From positions 4,235,259 through 4,299,258 of the forward strand of contig NC_049982.1 of NCBI RefSeq assembly GCF_000003815.2: DNA of 64,000 bases. Direction: 5' to 3'. This document shows positions 47,458 to 58,724 of the stretch, in pieces; positions within the stretch are counted from its first letter, which is position 1, and every line of letters starts with the position of its first letter. The stretch comes from Branchiostoma floridae (lineage: Eukaryota; Chordata; Leptocardii; Amphioxiformes; Branchiostomatidae). The translations under genes and the position numbers were made by a program. The notes beneath the pieces were generated by a model. That model was not told the origin of the DNA. It saw only the letters and a list, made by a program, of their open reading frames with translations, and searched no databases.

Positions 47458-48023
47458 AACCTTCCGTGTTCCATATTTAGACTTTTAGACTAAAATTGAG
47501 TAGACAAATATAAATAAAATAAACAATAAGAATAAGAATAAAAAATAAATGTTGTGAACAGGAAGAGATGACTACGTATGTGTCGTCACTACGTATTGTT
47601 AACACTGAAATTTAGCGAAGAGAAAAGATATACAATTTCGTACTAGTTTTTTCCTATATGATACGACATGTGGTTGTTTTATGCATGCTTTTGAAAGGTA
47701 AACCTGTCCCAGTTTTAGTGCTGCAACTTTACTTTTCCTAAAATCAGGACGCGGTCTAAGCGACGTGAGAATGCATCTGAGACGGTTTTATTTTACTGTA
47801 AGAGGTTTTGGCGGGTAAGCTCGCGGTTTCAATACTTCGATCCGCATTATTTGTTACCAGTCTGGGCGCGATAATCCTACTGTTCTCCCTAATCCGCCAT
47901 GATCCCCTGGAAATCCCCCTTCTATTCCCGTCCACAGGTGTCTGTTTGCTAAAGCCGGTTTAATCCCGCCACAATCCGATGCAGCGGATCGCCGGGTTGT
48001 TAGTGTGGCCGCGCACCGTGCCT

Positions 48024-48055
48024 TGACGTCACCTCTGACGTCACCTCTGACGTCA
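48024..48055. promoter_or_regulatory. Three full CRE sites at 12-bp spacing
   Basis: TGACGTCA occurs exactly at 48024-48031, 48036-48043 and 48048-48055, each separated by CCTC. Full palindromic CREs bind CREB/ATF dimers. The 12-bp spacing places sites slightly more than one helical turn apart. The surrounding GC-rich DNA sits 1.7 kb upstream of the second homeobox exon. It could be an enhancer or intragenic promoter, or simply a young 12-bp tandem duplication of one site. Confidence 0.45.
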
Positions 48056-48059
48056 CCGG

Positions 48060-49726
48060 CCCGTGCGCATGTCATTAGCTGCAGCCGTCGGCTCGAAGAA
48101 TGACTTCTGTGACCATCATCTTGAGTGGTTCTCCTCAGAGCCCCTTAAAATCCGCATATTGTCTATACAAATCACGACATCTTTACTTCTTCAACTTATG
48201 TCTCAAAATAGAACCATTGTAATTATATACCTATATCTGACATGCATCTCTTAAACAACTCTAAAGCTTTAAGAATATGTTCATCTTACTGCTATGTATT
48301 AAGTCGTTGCTGTTTCTAAACGACAGTTGAATTAAAAAAAAACGTTGCGTACTGTCAACTGAATGACATACCTTAAATAGTAAGTGCAAACTCAATCAAG
48401 GTTAACGTTACAGAGTCGAAAGTTTTGGTGACTCAAATCTCTTCGTGTTGGATAACAATTAACCCCTATGATTATATGTTACACGGTAACCATTACCAAC
48501 TGACACAAGAACACGTTTAACTTTACTAATAACGTCACAAGATGACAACATTAATATTGCAACAATTAAATGTAGCACGAACTCCCTTATATTGCAGAGC
48601 AGACGATATATTAAATGTTGCTGCCAGTTATATACGACCACCATTGCCGCCTCTTCAGTGGATATTGATAAGCAGAATCTATAGCTATCCGTCAAACCTA
48701 GCATCAATTCACCAGTATACTATTTTATACGATCCATTACCAAGTATAAAAGAACCACCGTCAGGAAGTCGTGCTGCACGGTTTTGAAACTTTCCTCCCA
48801 GACTATAGACTAATGCTGCTTGATGACCATTACGCTTTATCTCGGAAGCCGTGTTTACTCCGCAGCATGCCGTTGTCTGATCCCGCCACCCTTGTTGTTT
48901 AAGTGGAATTGGCCGGTCATATCTTTGTCCCTGATCCATATCCGAGAGACTGACATTGACCTATTGTGGGCAATTGATTTTGTGATTTGCGTTCGAAAAC
49001 ATATGTATCTTCCCTGGGCCCCGGCTCGGAGAATCACTCACTCGAGGGTTCTGCCGACGTTACTCAGATAATATCGGCACTACCTCATCGATTCAAGGCC
49101 TAAACTTTCCCGCTAACTGTCGTATAATCCAGCCGGTCGGGCGACGGGGGAACCCCGGTATTGATATTGTAACAAGCCATCATCATTTTACAACTTCTAT
49201 CATTCCTTACCGGGAAGTTATCGGGAGTATATGGCCCGGTTTGATGGTCGTTGTGACCAGGGGTGGGTCGTAAATTTAGCCAAATGACAGGCAGTAACCT
49301 TGATCACACATACACCAGTCGTTGTCGGTGGGAACTCTGAGAAGTTGCTTTTTAACAAATACTTTTCGGGCTTTTGATACTTTATTGGTATAATTCATGG
49401 TATGCAAAAGTTATTTTGCATTCACTTGTTTCTATAACTAGCATTCATTAGACTTTGTAGTTGCATGTAGTGAGATAACTCATTCTTACCTCACTAGAAC
49501 TAGTACTTGTACTTGTAGATTATTCAGAACTACCTAGAACTTTGTCATCCTGACCTGTTCTTAGCTTGTGTGAGCAGAAACATACAATAACGGTCTTTCT
49601 TTATGATTGATGACTTTCGAATATTTGCCACGTTCCAAAAAAAACACAATGTGACGTTTTGTAACATTTGCCAATAAATAGATAAACAAACAAAAATAAA
49701 TAAATAAACAACTTGTTATGTTGCAG
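48060..49726 (+). other. Last part of the homeodomain intron
   Basis: AT-rich, no transposon recognised. The 3' splice site is TTATGTTGCAG, preceded by an A-rich (AAAT/AAAC)n region instead of a strong pyrimidine tract. Confidence 0.6.
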
Positions 49727-49889
49727 GTGTGGTTCCAGAACAGACGGTCCAAGGAGAGGCGGATGAAGCAGCTGAGCGCGCTGGGGGCGCGGCGGGCGCA
49801 GTTCTTCCGCCACCCGAGGAGAATGCGCGGGCTGGACGGCAGTCCTGAGCTGATGGGCGCGCAGTACGGCTTCTACCAGGGAGAGATAG
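49727..49889 (+). CDS. Lhx1/5: LIM-homeobox Lhx1/5 exon: homeodomain residues 47-60 and start of C-terminal region
   Basis: The exon begins [16 protein letters not shown], completing the recognition helix (W48, F49, Q50 and N51 contact DNA). It continues [20 protein letters not shown], a stretch characteristic of Lhx1/5 proteins just after the homeodomain, and then a diverged [13 protein letters not shown] segment corresponding to the vertebrate FYxDYQ(G/S)(D/E)YY region. The frame continues that of 12459-12952 in phase 0. The exon is 163 bp and ends in phase 1 at GATAG/GTACGT, so a further exon must supply the transactivating C terminus (about 150 residues in vertebrates). I could not find that exon before 64000. 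Past the donor the frame stops within about 25 codons. Confidence 0.96.
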
Positions 49890-50930
49890 GTACGTGCGGC
49901 CATGTTGGACCTATAAATCCCCATGTTTGTTATAGAGATGGCTTTTGTTATGATGGTTACTAACTTGAGTGCCTTGCCACATTGTCCTTGTCTGTCCAAA
50001 GGCAAATAGAAAAAAACATAAACACAGAGAAAAAAGGATCTTTGGAGCTTCTGAACGTTTGGAAGGTCTTGCTCAAGGGTTCATACATTTTCACACCTTA
50101 AAATGAGAAACGTCCACAAGAGTTCGTTCTAGACTTTGGACAGTACAAAGTGTTTCATTCATGTGGAAACATGAAGGAAAACCCCCAGTTGTTGAATCAG
50201 TAAATGCTTTGAGAAACATCTACACCTGTCATGGTGCATCGGTACAACTCTTCCGACGTTGGCTCTGTGTTCCAACGTTCCACCATGTCCCCATCAGTAG
50301 TAGCTATATAGTCCTACTGCAATTAGATCTGCCACTGCAATTGAATCTGATCCGTGCTAGTAAAGGAGACACGGCGCTTGTGCCCTCCTTCCAGCCGGGG
50401 TTGGACCGAGTTATCCCCGCCTGAGTCCCTGTCGTGACACGGGGGATCACATGTCACACCTGACCCCGTCTGCAGGTGTTCCCGAGCTCCTTTCTCATCA
50501 CCTCTGACCTTTACTCAGATACCGAGGGACCACTTCAAAAGATGGAAATTCTCAGAGGGACTATTTCAAAAGATGGAAATCAGACTTTGAGCAACAATAA
50601 TTTTAATTCTAATTTCTGATCGGTTGTCTTTCCTTTCCTGTTAAACCAACGGGCACCCACTGACGACAACCACTCTCCCCGCTCTAATATGACCATCTCC
50701 TATGTATGTCAGAGCTATCTGTCAACATAGGCAAGTAGATATGCCTTCAAGAACAACGATCTTCTGTATTGTACATCTCAATTCAAGTGGTGGACAGGAC
50801 ACAATTTTAAGGAGCCAGAAGTCCTAGTTCACGGCAAACCCATATAGATTTATGAAGAAAAAAATGATATTGTAGTTTCTTATTTTCAAGACAGCTCTCG
50901 TGATCATTTACTTGGTATCTGCCAGGTGAC
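49890..50930 (+). other. Lhx1/5: Following intron, first part
   Basis: It starts GTACGT. No exon, RNA or transposon recognised. Confidence 0.55.
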
Positions 50931-50939
50931 GTGAGGCGA

Positions 50940-52130
50940 CAAGCAGATTGTTTGGATGTTTGTTCCTGTGTTACCTGCAGCTAAATGCTGGATAATCAGA
51001 GCAGGTAAACAAGCTTGAATAGCACGTTGGGTTGCTGGCGGCTGTTTGACTTTTCGTTCCTACAGCTCTAAGCTGGATATCCCATGCAGTAAGCGGTGGT
51101 TATTATGTGTGTTGTTCCTGTGGTTGAATGCAGGATAGCAGAGCAGGTAAACAAGCCTGTGTAGGCAACACGTCGGTTTGCTGGCGAGTTGTTGTACTAT
51201 ATATGTACGGCTCTAAGCTGGATATCTCATCCAGTAAGCGGTGGTTATTGGGTGTTTTGTTCCTGTGGTTAAATGCAGGATTTTTCAGGAGGTAAACAAG
51301 CCTGCATAGGCAATACGTCGGGTTGCTGGCGGGCTGTTTGACTTTTCGTTCCTACAGCTCTAAGCTGGATATCTCAACCAATAAACGGTGGTTATTGGGT
51401 GTTTTGTTTCTGTGGTTGAATGCAGGATATCAGAGCAGGTAAAAAAGATTGACGCGTCGGTTTGCTGGCGGCTGTTTGGCTGTTCCTTTTCGTTTCTACA
51501 GCTCTAAGCTGGATGTCTCATCCAGTAAGCGGTGGTTATTGGGTGTTTTGTTCCTGTGGGTGTTGAATGCAGGATATCAGAGCAGGTAAACAAGCCTGTG
51601 TAGGCAACACGTCGGTTTGCTGGCGAGTTGTTGGACTATGTACAGCTCTAAGCTGGATATCTCATCCAGTAAGCAGTGGTTATTGGGTGTTTTGTTTCTG
51701 TGGTTGAATGCAGGATTTGTCAGCAGGTAAACAAGGTTGTATAGGCGACACGTCGGTTTGCTGGCGGCTGTTTGACTTTTCGTTCCTACAGCTCTAAGCT
51801 GGATATCTCAACCAATAAACGGTGGTTATTGGGTGTTTTGTTTCTGTGGTTGAATGCAGGATATCAGAGCAGGTAAAAAAGATTGACGCGTCGGTTTGCT
51901 GGCGGCTGTTTGGCTGTTCCTTTTCGTTTCTACAGCTCTAAGCTGGATGTCTCATCCAGTAAGCGGTGGTTATTGGGTGTTTTGTTCCTGCGGCTGAATG
52001 CAGGCTTTCCCAGCAGGTAAACAAGCCTGTGTCGGCACGGCGCGAGTCAAGCAGCACGCCGGGTGCCAGGTGCCGTCAGCTGACAGCCGGGTTATTGGGC
52101 TTTTTGTTCCAGCAGCGCTCTAATCCTTCC
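50940..52130. repeat. 145-bp minisatellite, eight copies with higher-order structure
   Basis: GCTCTAAG lies at 51064, 51210, 51357, 51501, 51645, 51791 and 51935, with a diverged copy at 52115 (spacings 146, 147, 144, 144, 146, 144). Each unit contains GGATATCTCA, CGGTGGTTATT, TGAATGCAGG and CAGGTAAACAAG. The segment 51333-51556 reads the same as 51767-51990, a 434-bp offset, so three-unit blocks were duplicated recently. The last unit is diverged and GC-rich. Confidence 0.93.
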
Positions 52131-52244
52131 CGTGATCCCCCGGCTCTAGGGCAGGATTTACGCTCACAATGTCCCGGATGACGGACGGTGGCGCGCAGGT
52201 GCGGCGGGTACAGGCAGGTCGGGCCGGGGCAGGATCGTCCGTCA

Positions 52245-52720
52245 ACCCGGCAACGATTGTTACCGCGTAAAAAAAAAAAAAACTCCTGTTTAACGTTACG
52301 TCTCCGTTTGAAGACGATTATGTTGTCTTGATGAAAACTTTGACTTTAAATCAAGTGCTAGCTATAGATTTTTGATTCGCGGCTATTTGAATTGTAAAAT
52401 CTTTATAATTTGAATTGTAAATTCAACTATAAAGAATAGTGCCAAGTTTGGACAACGATTGTTACCGCGTAAATTATACTCCTGTTTAATGTTATGTCTC
52501 CGTTTGAAGACGATTATGCTGTCTCGTTGAAAACTCTTATCAAGTGAAAAATCAAGTGATAGATTTTTGCGGCAATTTGAATTTTAAATCAAAAGAATAA
52601 TTCAAAGAATAATTCAAAGTTTTTGCAGGTCAAAATTAGGAAGTAAGGACTCGAATGTTCAAGCCGCGAATGAGGAATAGACCCATTCAATTGTACTTTA
52701 TATCCTACCTACATTGTTAC
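52245..52720. repeat. 204-bp duplication
   Basis: ACAACGATTGTTACCGCGTAAA, ACTCCTGTTTAA(C/T)GTTA(C/T)GTCTCC and GTTTGAAGACGATTATG(T/C)TGTCT start near 52250 and again near 52453. A weaker third start (ACATTGTTACCACATGAATT) lies near 52712. Confidence 0.85.
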
Positions 52721-53239
52721 CACATGAATTATACTCCCGTTAAAACAAAATTTGCATGTAAGAAAATCCCCTTAAGCAATTGTATAATGTTGCGGCGTTG
52801 TCAAATTTAGAGAAACTAAACAAAGAATAGTGTGAAAGCTTAAAGGTGCTTATACCGCTGTCGGGCTATTGAAATGTACATAAACTGAGTGTATTGCTTT
52901 GCGCTACCAAATTAGTTCTCTAACTGTAAAGCTTTCTTTTCTCTTCACAATATCAAAACTCCTTGCTTGTCAAAAACGCGCGCGCCGCGTGATTTCCCTC
53001 CTCTCGCGGACGGCCCGTAAAAGAGAAGCGGTTGAGAAGTTCGGGGCACCGTTCATCAATTTCCAACTTAACTCCGCGTTCAATCGACCGCTTTCGCAGC
53101 TAATTTCTTCCCATACGGATAGCGTACATGCGGATTAAGCAGATTTCATTACGATAACAACCGCGAAACGGATCGAAGACGGCCGTATATCAGGGCGCGG
53201 GACGGCTGAAGACACGTATCGGATAATCAGTGGTGGTGT
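52721..53239. other. Intron sequence, no recognised elements
   Basis: Nothing that I can support beyond a CpG-rich patch near 52975-53200. Confidence 0.45.
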
Positions 53240-54000
53240 AATGGGCCGGTGGGTTCGGCAGGGAGATGCGTCATAGGGGCCGTCTGTCGGCAGAAACCAA
53301 GGGGAGTGATGGACGGAGGAGTCGTCCTGCGATAGCCTGGGTTAGCAGGCTTCGCTATGGGACGGGCGTCCTGCCTTAGCCTGGATTAGCAGTGTCTGTG
53401 GTGGGTTCGGCAGGGAGATGCGTCATAGGGGCCGTCTGTCGGCAGAAACCAAGGGGAGTGATGGACGGAGGAGTCGTCCTGCGATAGCCTGGGTTAGCAG
53501 GCTTCGCTATGGGACGGGCGTCCTGCCTTAGCCTGGATTAGCAGTGTCTGTGGTGGGTTCGGCAGGGAGATGCGTCATAGGGGCCGTCTGTCGGCAGAAA
53601 CTAAGGGGAGTGATGGACGGAGGAGGCGTCCTGCGATAGCCTGGGTTAGCAGGCTTCGCTATGGGACGGGCGTGGGAGTGATGGACGGAGGAGGCGTCCT
53701 GTCATAGCCTGGGTTAGCAGGCTCAACGACGGGACAGACGACTTGCCTTAGGGAGATGCGTCATTGGGGCCGTCTGTCGGCAGGCGGGGAGAGACCAAAG
53801 GGAGTGATGGACAGAGGAGGCGTCCTTACTCCTGCTATAGCCTCGGACAGCAGGCCTCGCGATGGGGAGGGGGCGTGTCTTAGCCTCGGTTAGCAGTCTC
53901 CGCAGTGGTAGAGGCGTCCTGTCATAACTGGTTAACCTCGGTTAGCAGGCATGACGACGGGACCGACGCCCTGTCATAGCCTCGGTTAGCAGGCTCCACA
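53240..54000. repeat. 152-bp GC-rich minisatellite
   Basis: GGGTTCGGCAGGGAGATGCG starts at 53251, 53403 and 53555, exactly 152 bp apart. Units 1 and 2 read as identical; unit 3 has at least two substitutions. Beyond 53670 the array breaks into partial, diverged units recognised by TAGCCT(G/C)GGTTAGCAGGCT and GGAGTGATGGAC. Confidence 0.93.
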
Positions 54001-55080
54001 ACAGTATGTAATCATATCTTTGTCGGCAATGTGAAGACTAAAGTGACGGAGCCTTTCAGAGGCTACACCGGCGAGGTATTGGACTAATGCATTATCTCAG
54101 AGATTCGCGCGTCTTCAGTGCGCACGGGTCATCAAGGCCCGTATAATCGAGGGACGAATCGAGAGCTATGTTCATCATGTCACCGCTCCGGACGCGGGTG
54201 ATGGAGAATCGCTGGTCGATAAATTCAAATATTAAATCAGACAAATGTAGGGATGGGAAGTATTGGGGGGGGGGGGGGTGTACGGCCGGACACACGGCGT
54301 GATAGATGGACACCCGAAAACAGCAAGAGATAGCAACGCCGCACTGACAACACCTCGCAGAGTCAAGTTTTCAACAATGTGTATTTTGAAAACATAACTT
54401 GAAGTATATTGCAAAATGGTAACGTTAGGTAAAGGAGCGGTAGTACAGTAGAGTTGTAGACAATGGAGACCTAAAATACCCCACCCCCCCGCCCCGTTAA
54501 GTTCAAACTAGAAATAACTGATTTCATAGTATAGTATGGCAGCTGTTGAAGTCATGAATATATCACTACACGTAGTATTATTTGACTTAGCTGGATAGAA
54601 CCATCATTAGACTTATCACTGACAAAAGGATGAATGTTTGACAGTAAGTTTACTTCGTGGAAAAAAAGCAGATCTGGAATGGAGTTTTGGTTTCAAATTC
54701 TGCACTCTTCCACCTTGTCAGTTACTTTCTTGCAAACTTGAGACGCTAGACTGAAAATATTGATGTTTTACATATCTGAAGGCGCAAACGTCAATCAGTA
54801 CTGTCAATTTCTGTATGGCTAAGTAGCCTTGTGAGTCATAATGCGATGGGGGGGGGGTATGGTAGCTTAGCTTGATCATGGAGTGTTATTATGAATAATG
54901 GTAGTTTATTCTTCCCCAGATCTCCCAGTCCTAATACTCGTATTTGTCTGAATTTAGCGGCGTGCTTGCGGAGTGGCGAACCCGTCGGTAGAGCAGAATG
55001 AGTCCGGACGTGCCCATTACAGCCGAGATTGGGTAATCCCAACCCGCCGGCGGGGCTGATTGTTCACGTCACCAGTAATC
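54001..55080. other. Intron sequence with G-runs
   Basis: A G14 run at 54265-54278 and a G10 run at 54848-54857. Otherwise nothing recognised. Confidence 0.5.
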
Positions 55081-55094
55081 AGCCGGAATTGTGT

Positions 55095-55230
55095 TCCCGG
55101 ATTGAGAAAATGGCCCACCGGAGGCGATACACCTCAAAAGAAAAAGAAAGAAAAAAACGTGCAGAAAAGAAATAGCGTATGTCCGGGAAATGGCCCACCG
55201 GAGGCGATACACCTACAAAAAAAAACGTGC
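55095..55230. repeat. Short direct duplication
   Basis: AAATGGCCCACCGGAGGCGA followed by TACACCT and an A-rich run with ACGTGC(A/T)GAAAA occurs twice, about 82 bp apart. Confidence 0.8.
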
Positions 55231-55261
55231 TGAAAAATTCACCCTGAATGGATTTCTGAAC

Positions 55262-55423
55262 GGTTGCAGATAGATGTGCAAAAGTTAGGTGTGACAGGTC
55301 GTTCAGTGTGATATAACCAGCTGCTGCCGCACCGCGTGCCTGCGAAGCTGGTGTGTTACGCCGAAGGGTGGTTATACCGACTATATAGATAGAGATACAG
55401 ATACAGACACAGATACAGCAAAA
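55262..55423 (+). mobile_element. LINE family B tail, copy 2
   Basis: From GTTGCAGATAGATGTGCAAA through the stop codon and the CCAGCTGCTGCCGC...GAAGCTGGTGTGTTACGCCG hairpin region to a (GATACA)n tail, it matches 7645-7776 closely. It retains only the last codons (LQIDVQKL..VTGRSV). CCTGAATGGATTTCTGA upstream and CCTGAAAGGATTTCTTTCTGA downstream look like an aged target-site duplication of about 20 bp. Confidence 0.82.
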
Positions 55424-55859
55424 TAGCGTACATCCTGAAAGGATTTCTTTCTGAGTTAAAGAAATTTTCTGTCGTCGGTGCGAGGTAATGAATTGGTTTT
55501 CCCGGGGCTCGAAAAAAATGTGATTGTTTGCCGCGAGCGCGGGGAGCTAATTTTCGCCCCAAATTGACCGCAAATTGGCTGAATACTGCAGTTACGACCG
55601 AAAGAGTTGTTCTAGCGCGTTAGGACGACGCACACCCCATTTCTAAATGGAGAAAATCTTTTATCCTAAGTGAAAACCCTGATGGGACGGTTTGGGGAGG
55701 TATGAGGAAATTGTCTTTCACAATTAGGCAGATTGACGGAGTATCGGCAGCGGATGACAACAATTAAGCTAATCTTCGGGTGACAACTAAGTTATGGCTT
55801 CATAAACGGCGCTAATGAAGAAAACGGGGCGGTTAGCGAGCAGTCTGGCACGGGTTGGG

Positions 55860-56150
55860 GGAGTCGTGTGAGTGAGTGTGTGAGTGGGTGCTTGGTTGAT
55901 TGATTGATTGCTTGAGTGAGTGAGTGAGTGAGAGAGTGAGTGAGTGAGGGGAGTCGTGTGAGTGAGTGAGCGAGTGTGTGTGAGTTAGTGTGAGAATGAT
56001 TGAGTGATTGAGTGTGAGTGAGTGAGTGAGTGATTGAGCGAGTGAGTGAGTGATTGAGCGAGTGAGTGAGTGAGTGAGTGAGTGAGTAAATAAGTCAGAG
56101 TTGGCGAATAAGTGTGTGAATGAGGAAGTGAGTGAGTGCGTGAACGAGTT
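55860..56150. repeat. (GAGT)n array
   Basis: Long imperfect tetranucleotide array with GATT and GTGT variants. It is complementary in motif to the (CTCA)n array at 25117-25260. Confidence 0.95.
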
Positions 56151-56159
56151 TGTTCGTAG

Positions 56160-58012
56160 GTTTCTTCTAGAAGCTATTTCATATACGCTGTTTTGTATCA
56201 ATTGCTTGAGTCGAAACGAAAATGACATGATGGACTAAACTGGAGAAATTTAACCAGTGGCAAAAATCATTGTCATTGAGAATAACTTATTGTCATCGTT
56301 CCCAACTTAAAGTAGGAAGAAGTTAGGCAAAGATTCCTGCCACAGACCAACTGTAAAGACTACGCAGTGTAGAACCCGAACAGACGCCGTTCTCATGCCT
56401 ACAGAAATCCGTCACGGCCGTGGCTGTTGTAGAAACGTCATCGCGGCCCGTCAGCCGGTCCCGTCGCCAGCGGAGCCGCGAAGCGAGCCTGTATAATTTA
56501 GTAGTCGGTACGCCTGACGGAGCTCGGTGACGCTGCCCGCGCGCTCAGATCCATTAAAAATGCATAGATATCTCAGCGGCGGCGCTGGCAGCGTGGAAAA
56601 TTCATGTTTTCCTGTTGCCGGAGCGCTCCCGTGGGAGGAGGGAGAGTCGGAGAGTCACGGAGCGTGAGTCTGTCGCTGATCGTTCTCGTGACGAAACAAG
56701 CGGCTGGTGCCGGCGACGCGGATTTCTCTGGAAATTGGGAAAAGTTTGTGGCGAATCTCGCTCATTTCGTTGCTGCCGCCCCTATTGGGATACTTTCTGA
56801 GTCTGAACGCTGCACGGGAGGCGGTCTGAATAAGCGATACTGAACTTCGCGCAACACGCAACTATTACTGACAGTCATTCTATACAGATTATAACTTTGA
56901 CTGCGCTGAGAACAACAAACAACAAAATTACAATTACTCGTAAATGTACACTACAAGATACTGTTCAGTCAATCGACACATAAATTTACAGGTAGCAATT
57001 AAGAGACAATCCAGAGTTCAAATCAATGTGCTCAAAACACAGCTAATGTTGTCCTTCATACCTAGGACATTTGCTCCACGTAGCTGTCCATATATGGAAG
57101 TACACCAAAGCTGACGTATTTTGCTGACTCTAAATTTCGCTCACCCAAAAATGTTTAAGTGCATGGACTATCTATATTGTATGACATTTACCTTAAACTT
57201 TGTTTCTCAGGACCTTCTCTCCATTTGATTGTTCGTGCATAACATCATAAACTGAACAGTGAAGTATTTGTAACGTCTAGTGCATCAGCAGTTTTTTTCC
57301 TAATTTTTCTGGAAATATCAAACTCTTGAGTTGAAATCAACTGTAAAAAGACGAAGACCAGAAAAAAAGCACAAACTAACAAAACTTCTAAAAAAGGGCA
57401 CAGACTAACAAAGCTTCCAATATAACGCAGTATCCGTTTTGTTGCTAAAGATTCCCAGGTGCAGTTCGGGGGCATAAAATTTATGTCAACTTCATGTTAA
57501 GCATCCGATTTTAACGACTCCATCTTTACTGCCGCGGGGTACGGGTATGATTTTTAAAAGTCAACAACAAAATAGCTCGTGTTATGATCAACCCTTCTGC
57601 CATTTCTAAACAGATCATAACTCTTCTACAGTTAACTTCACCGTTAAATTTATAGAAAAAAAACGAGTAAATTAATAGCATTATGTTCCCGTAAACCGAC
57701 CAGATGCGACGTGGGAAAGTTGGGGAGGGTTACATAAACCCTTATCTAACAAAGACTTTGTAAAAACTCTGCGTAGACCATAAAGTTGTGAGCACACAAC
57801 ATAAAAGCGTATATCAAATGCCATCGGACTGTTTGACTACCAGTGATAAAGATAATATGCCCGTTACCATCTGCAGTTGGACTTATACGTTTCCCAACAT
57901 TGATATAACATCACATATATCATAACAACCTTTGTTCCTAATATCTATAAAACAACGTGGTAAAAAATAACAACGTCCCGTCCCAAACCCATTTACAAAT
58001 CCGCAGCTTCCC
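56160..58012. other. Intron sequence with a GC-rich island
   Basis: 56395-56860 is CpG-rich. The three overlapping frames there have no domain. The rest is AT-rich without recognised features. Confidence 0.4.
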
Positions 58013-58190
58013 AATGGACCGATCCTAAAACCCCGCCCCTGTTCGATCGAACAAATAGAACCCCCTATTCTATTTCGAACACCCTCGTCAAAAATAGCCA
58101 TTTCTGTCCAATGTGACAGTTTTTGACGTATTCGAAATAGAATAGGGGGTTCGATATGTCGTTCGACAGGATTGGTTCATTCTGCTGTTT
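58013..58190. mobile_element. Hairpin MITE with perfect 22-bp inner arms
   Basis: GAACCCCCTATTCTATTTCG plus AA (58058-58079) is exactly complementary to 58131-58152. Pairing continues inward through TCGTCAAAAA with TTTTTGACG, and outward through GTTCGATCGAAC-like and GGACCGATCCT with AGGATTGGTTC, so the whole element spans about 175 bp. No coding capacity. High arm identity suggests a recent insertion, or gene conversion between arms. Confidence 0.82.
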
Positions 58191-58724
58191 CAACTTTAAC
58201 AGCGGGCGGATTTTTTATCGTTTGGCTTACTGACTCAGTGGAGTCTACTTTTGATTTATCGCCTGCCGTAACATGTGAAATAAAATATTAAACTATGAAT
58301 ATACAATGAATGGGGATCAGCCCGGGCCGGCCACGCACCATAAACCCCGGTAAACGACTGTGCGTCCAAATCACCTGAGCGAGTAAATCTACTCCGAATC
58401 ACCCCGTCTCGTACGGAATAGTCCGGCCGAGTATTTCGTACAGGATAATCCTGAGACATAACGGGTTGGGAGAGAGATAAGTTGTGCCTGGGAAGGAAGG
58501 AGCGAGGGCTGAGGGTGTTACGGGGTACCCAGGGCAGGGGGAAGGGTTGAACAGGCGCGTCATTTCTTCGGACCGCTTCCATCAACTGTTCTTCAAAATC
58601 GATTTGAGAAGTTCCCAAACTTTGACAAAGCCAGAAACTGCTACGTTTGAAAGAGACAGAAAAGCGTGGACTTCGTAACGAAATGCGCTTCAAACGGACG
58701 TTGGAAAAATGATGAGAGGGCGTC
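58191..58724. other. Intron sequence, no recognised elements
   Basis: A minus-strand frame (58256-58693) has no domain. Nothing else seen. Confidence 0.45.

Larger units (their letters stand above)
12953..49726 (+). other. Lhx1/5: 36.8-kb phase-0 intron splitting the homeobox
   Basis: The intron starts GTAAGG after the codon for homeodomain Q46 and ends TTGCAG before V47. An intron at homeodomain position 46/47 is an established ancestral feature of many LIM-class genes. Here it makes up more than half of the window and carries most of the repeats. The donor is strong, but the acceptor has an A-rich region (about 49680-49710) where a pyrimidine tract is expected. No second host gene was identified inside it. 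Confidence 0.9.

Noticed and set aside
57883-58101. Minus-strand 72-codon gene
   Set aside because: It overlaps the hairpin element at 58013-58190 and has no domain.
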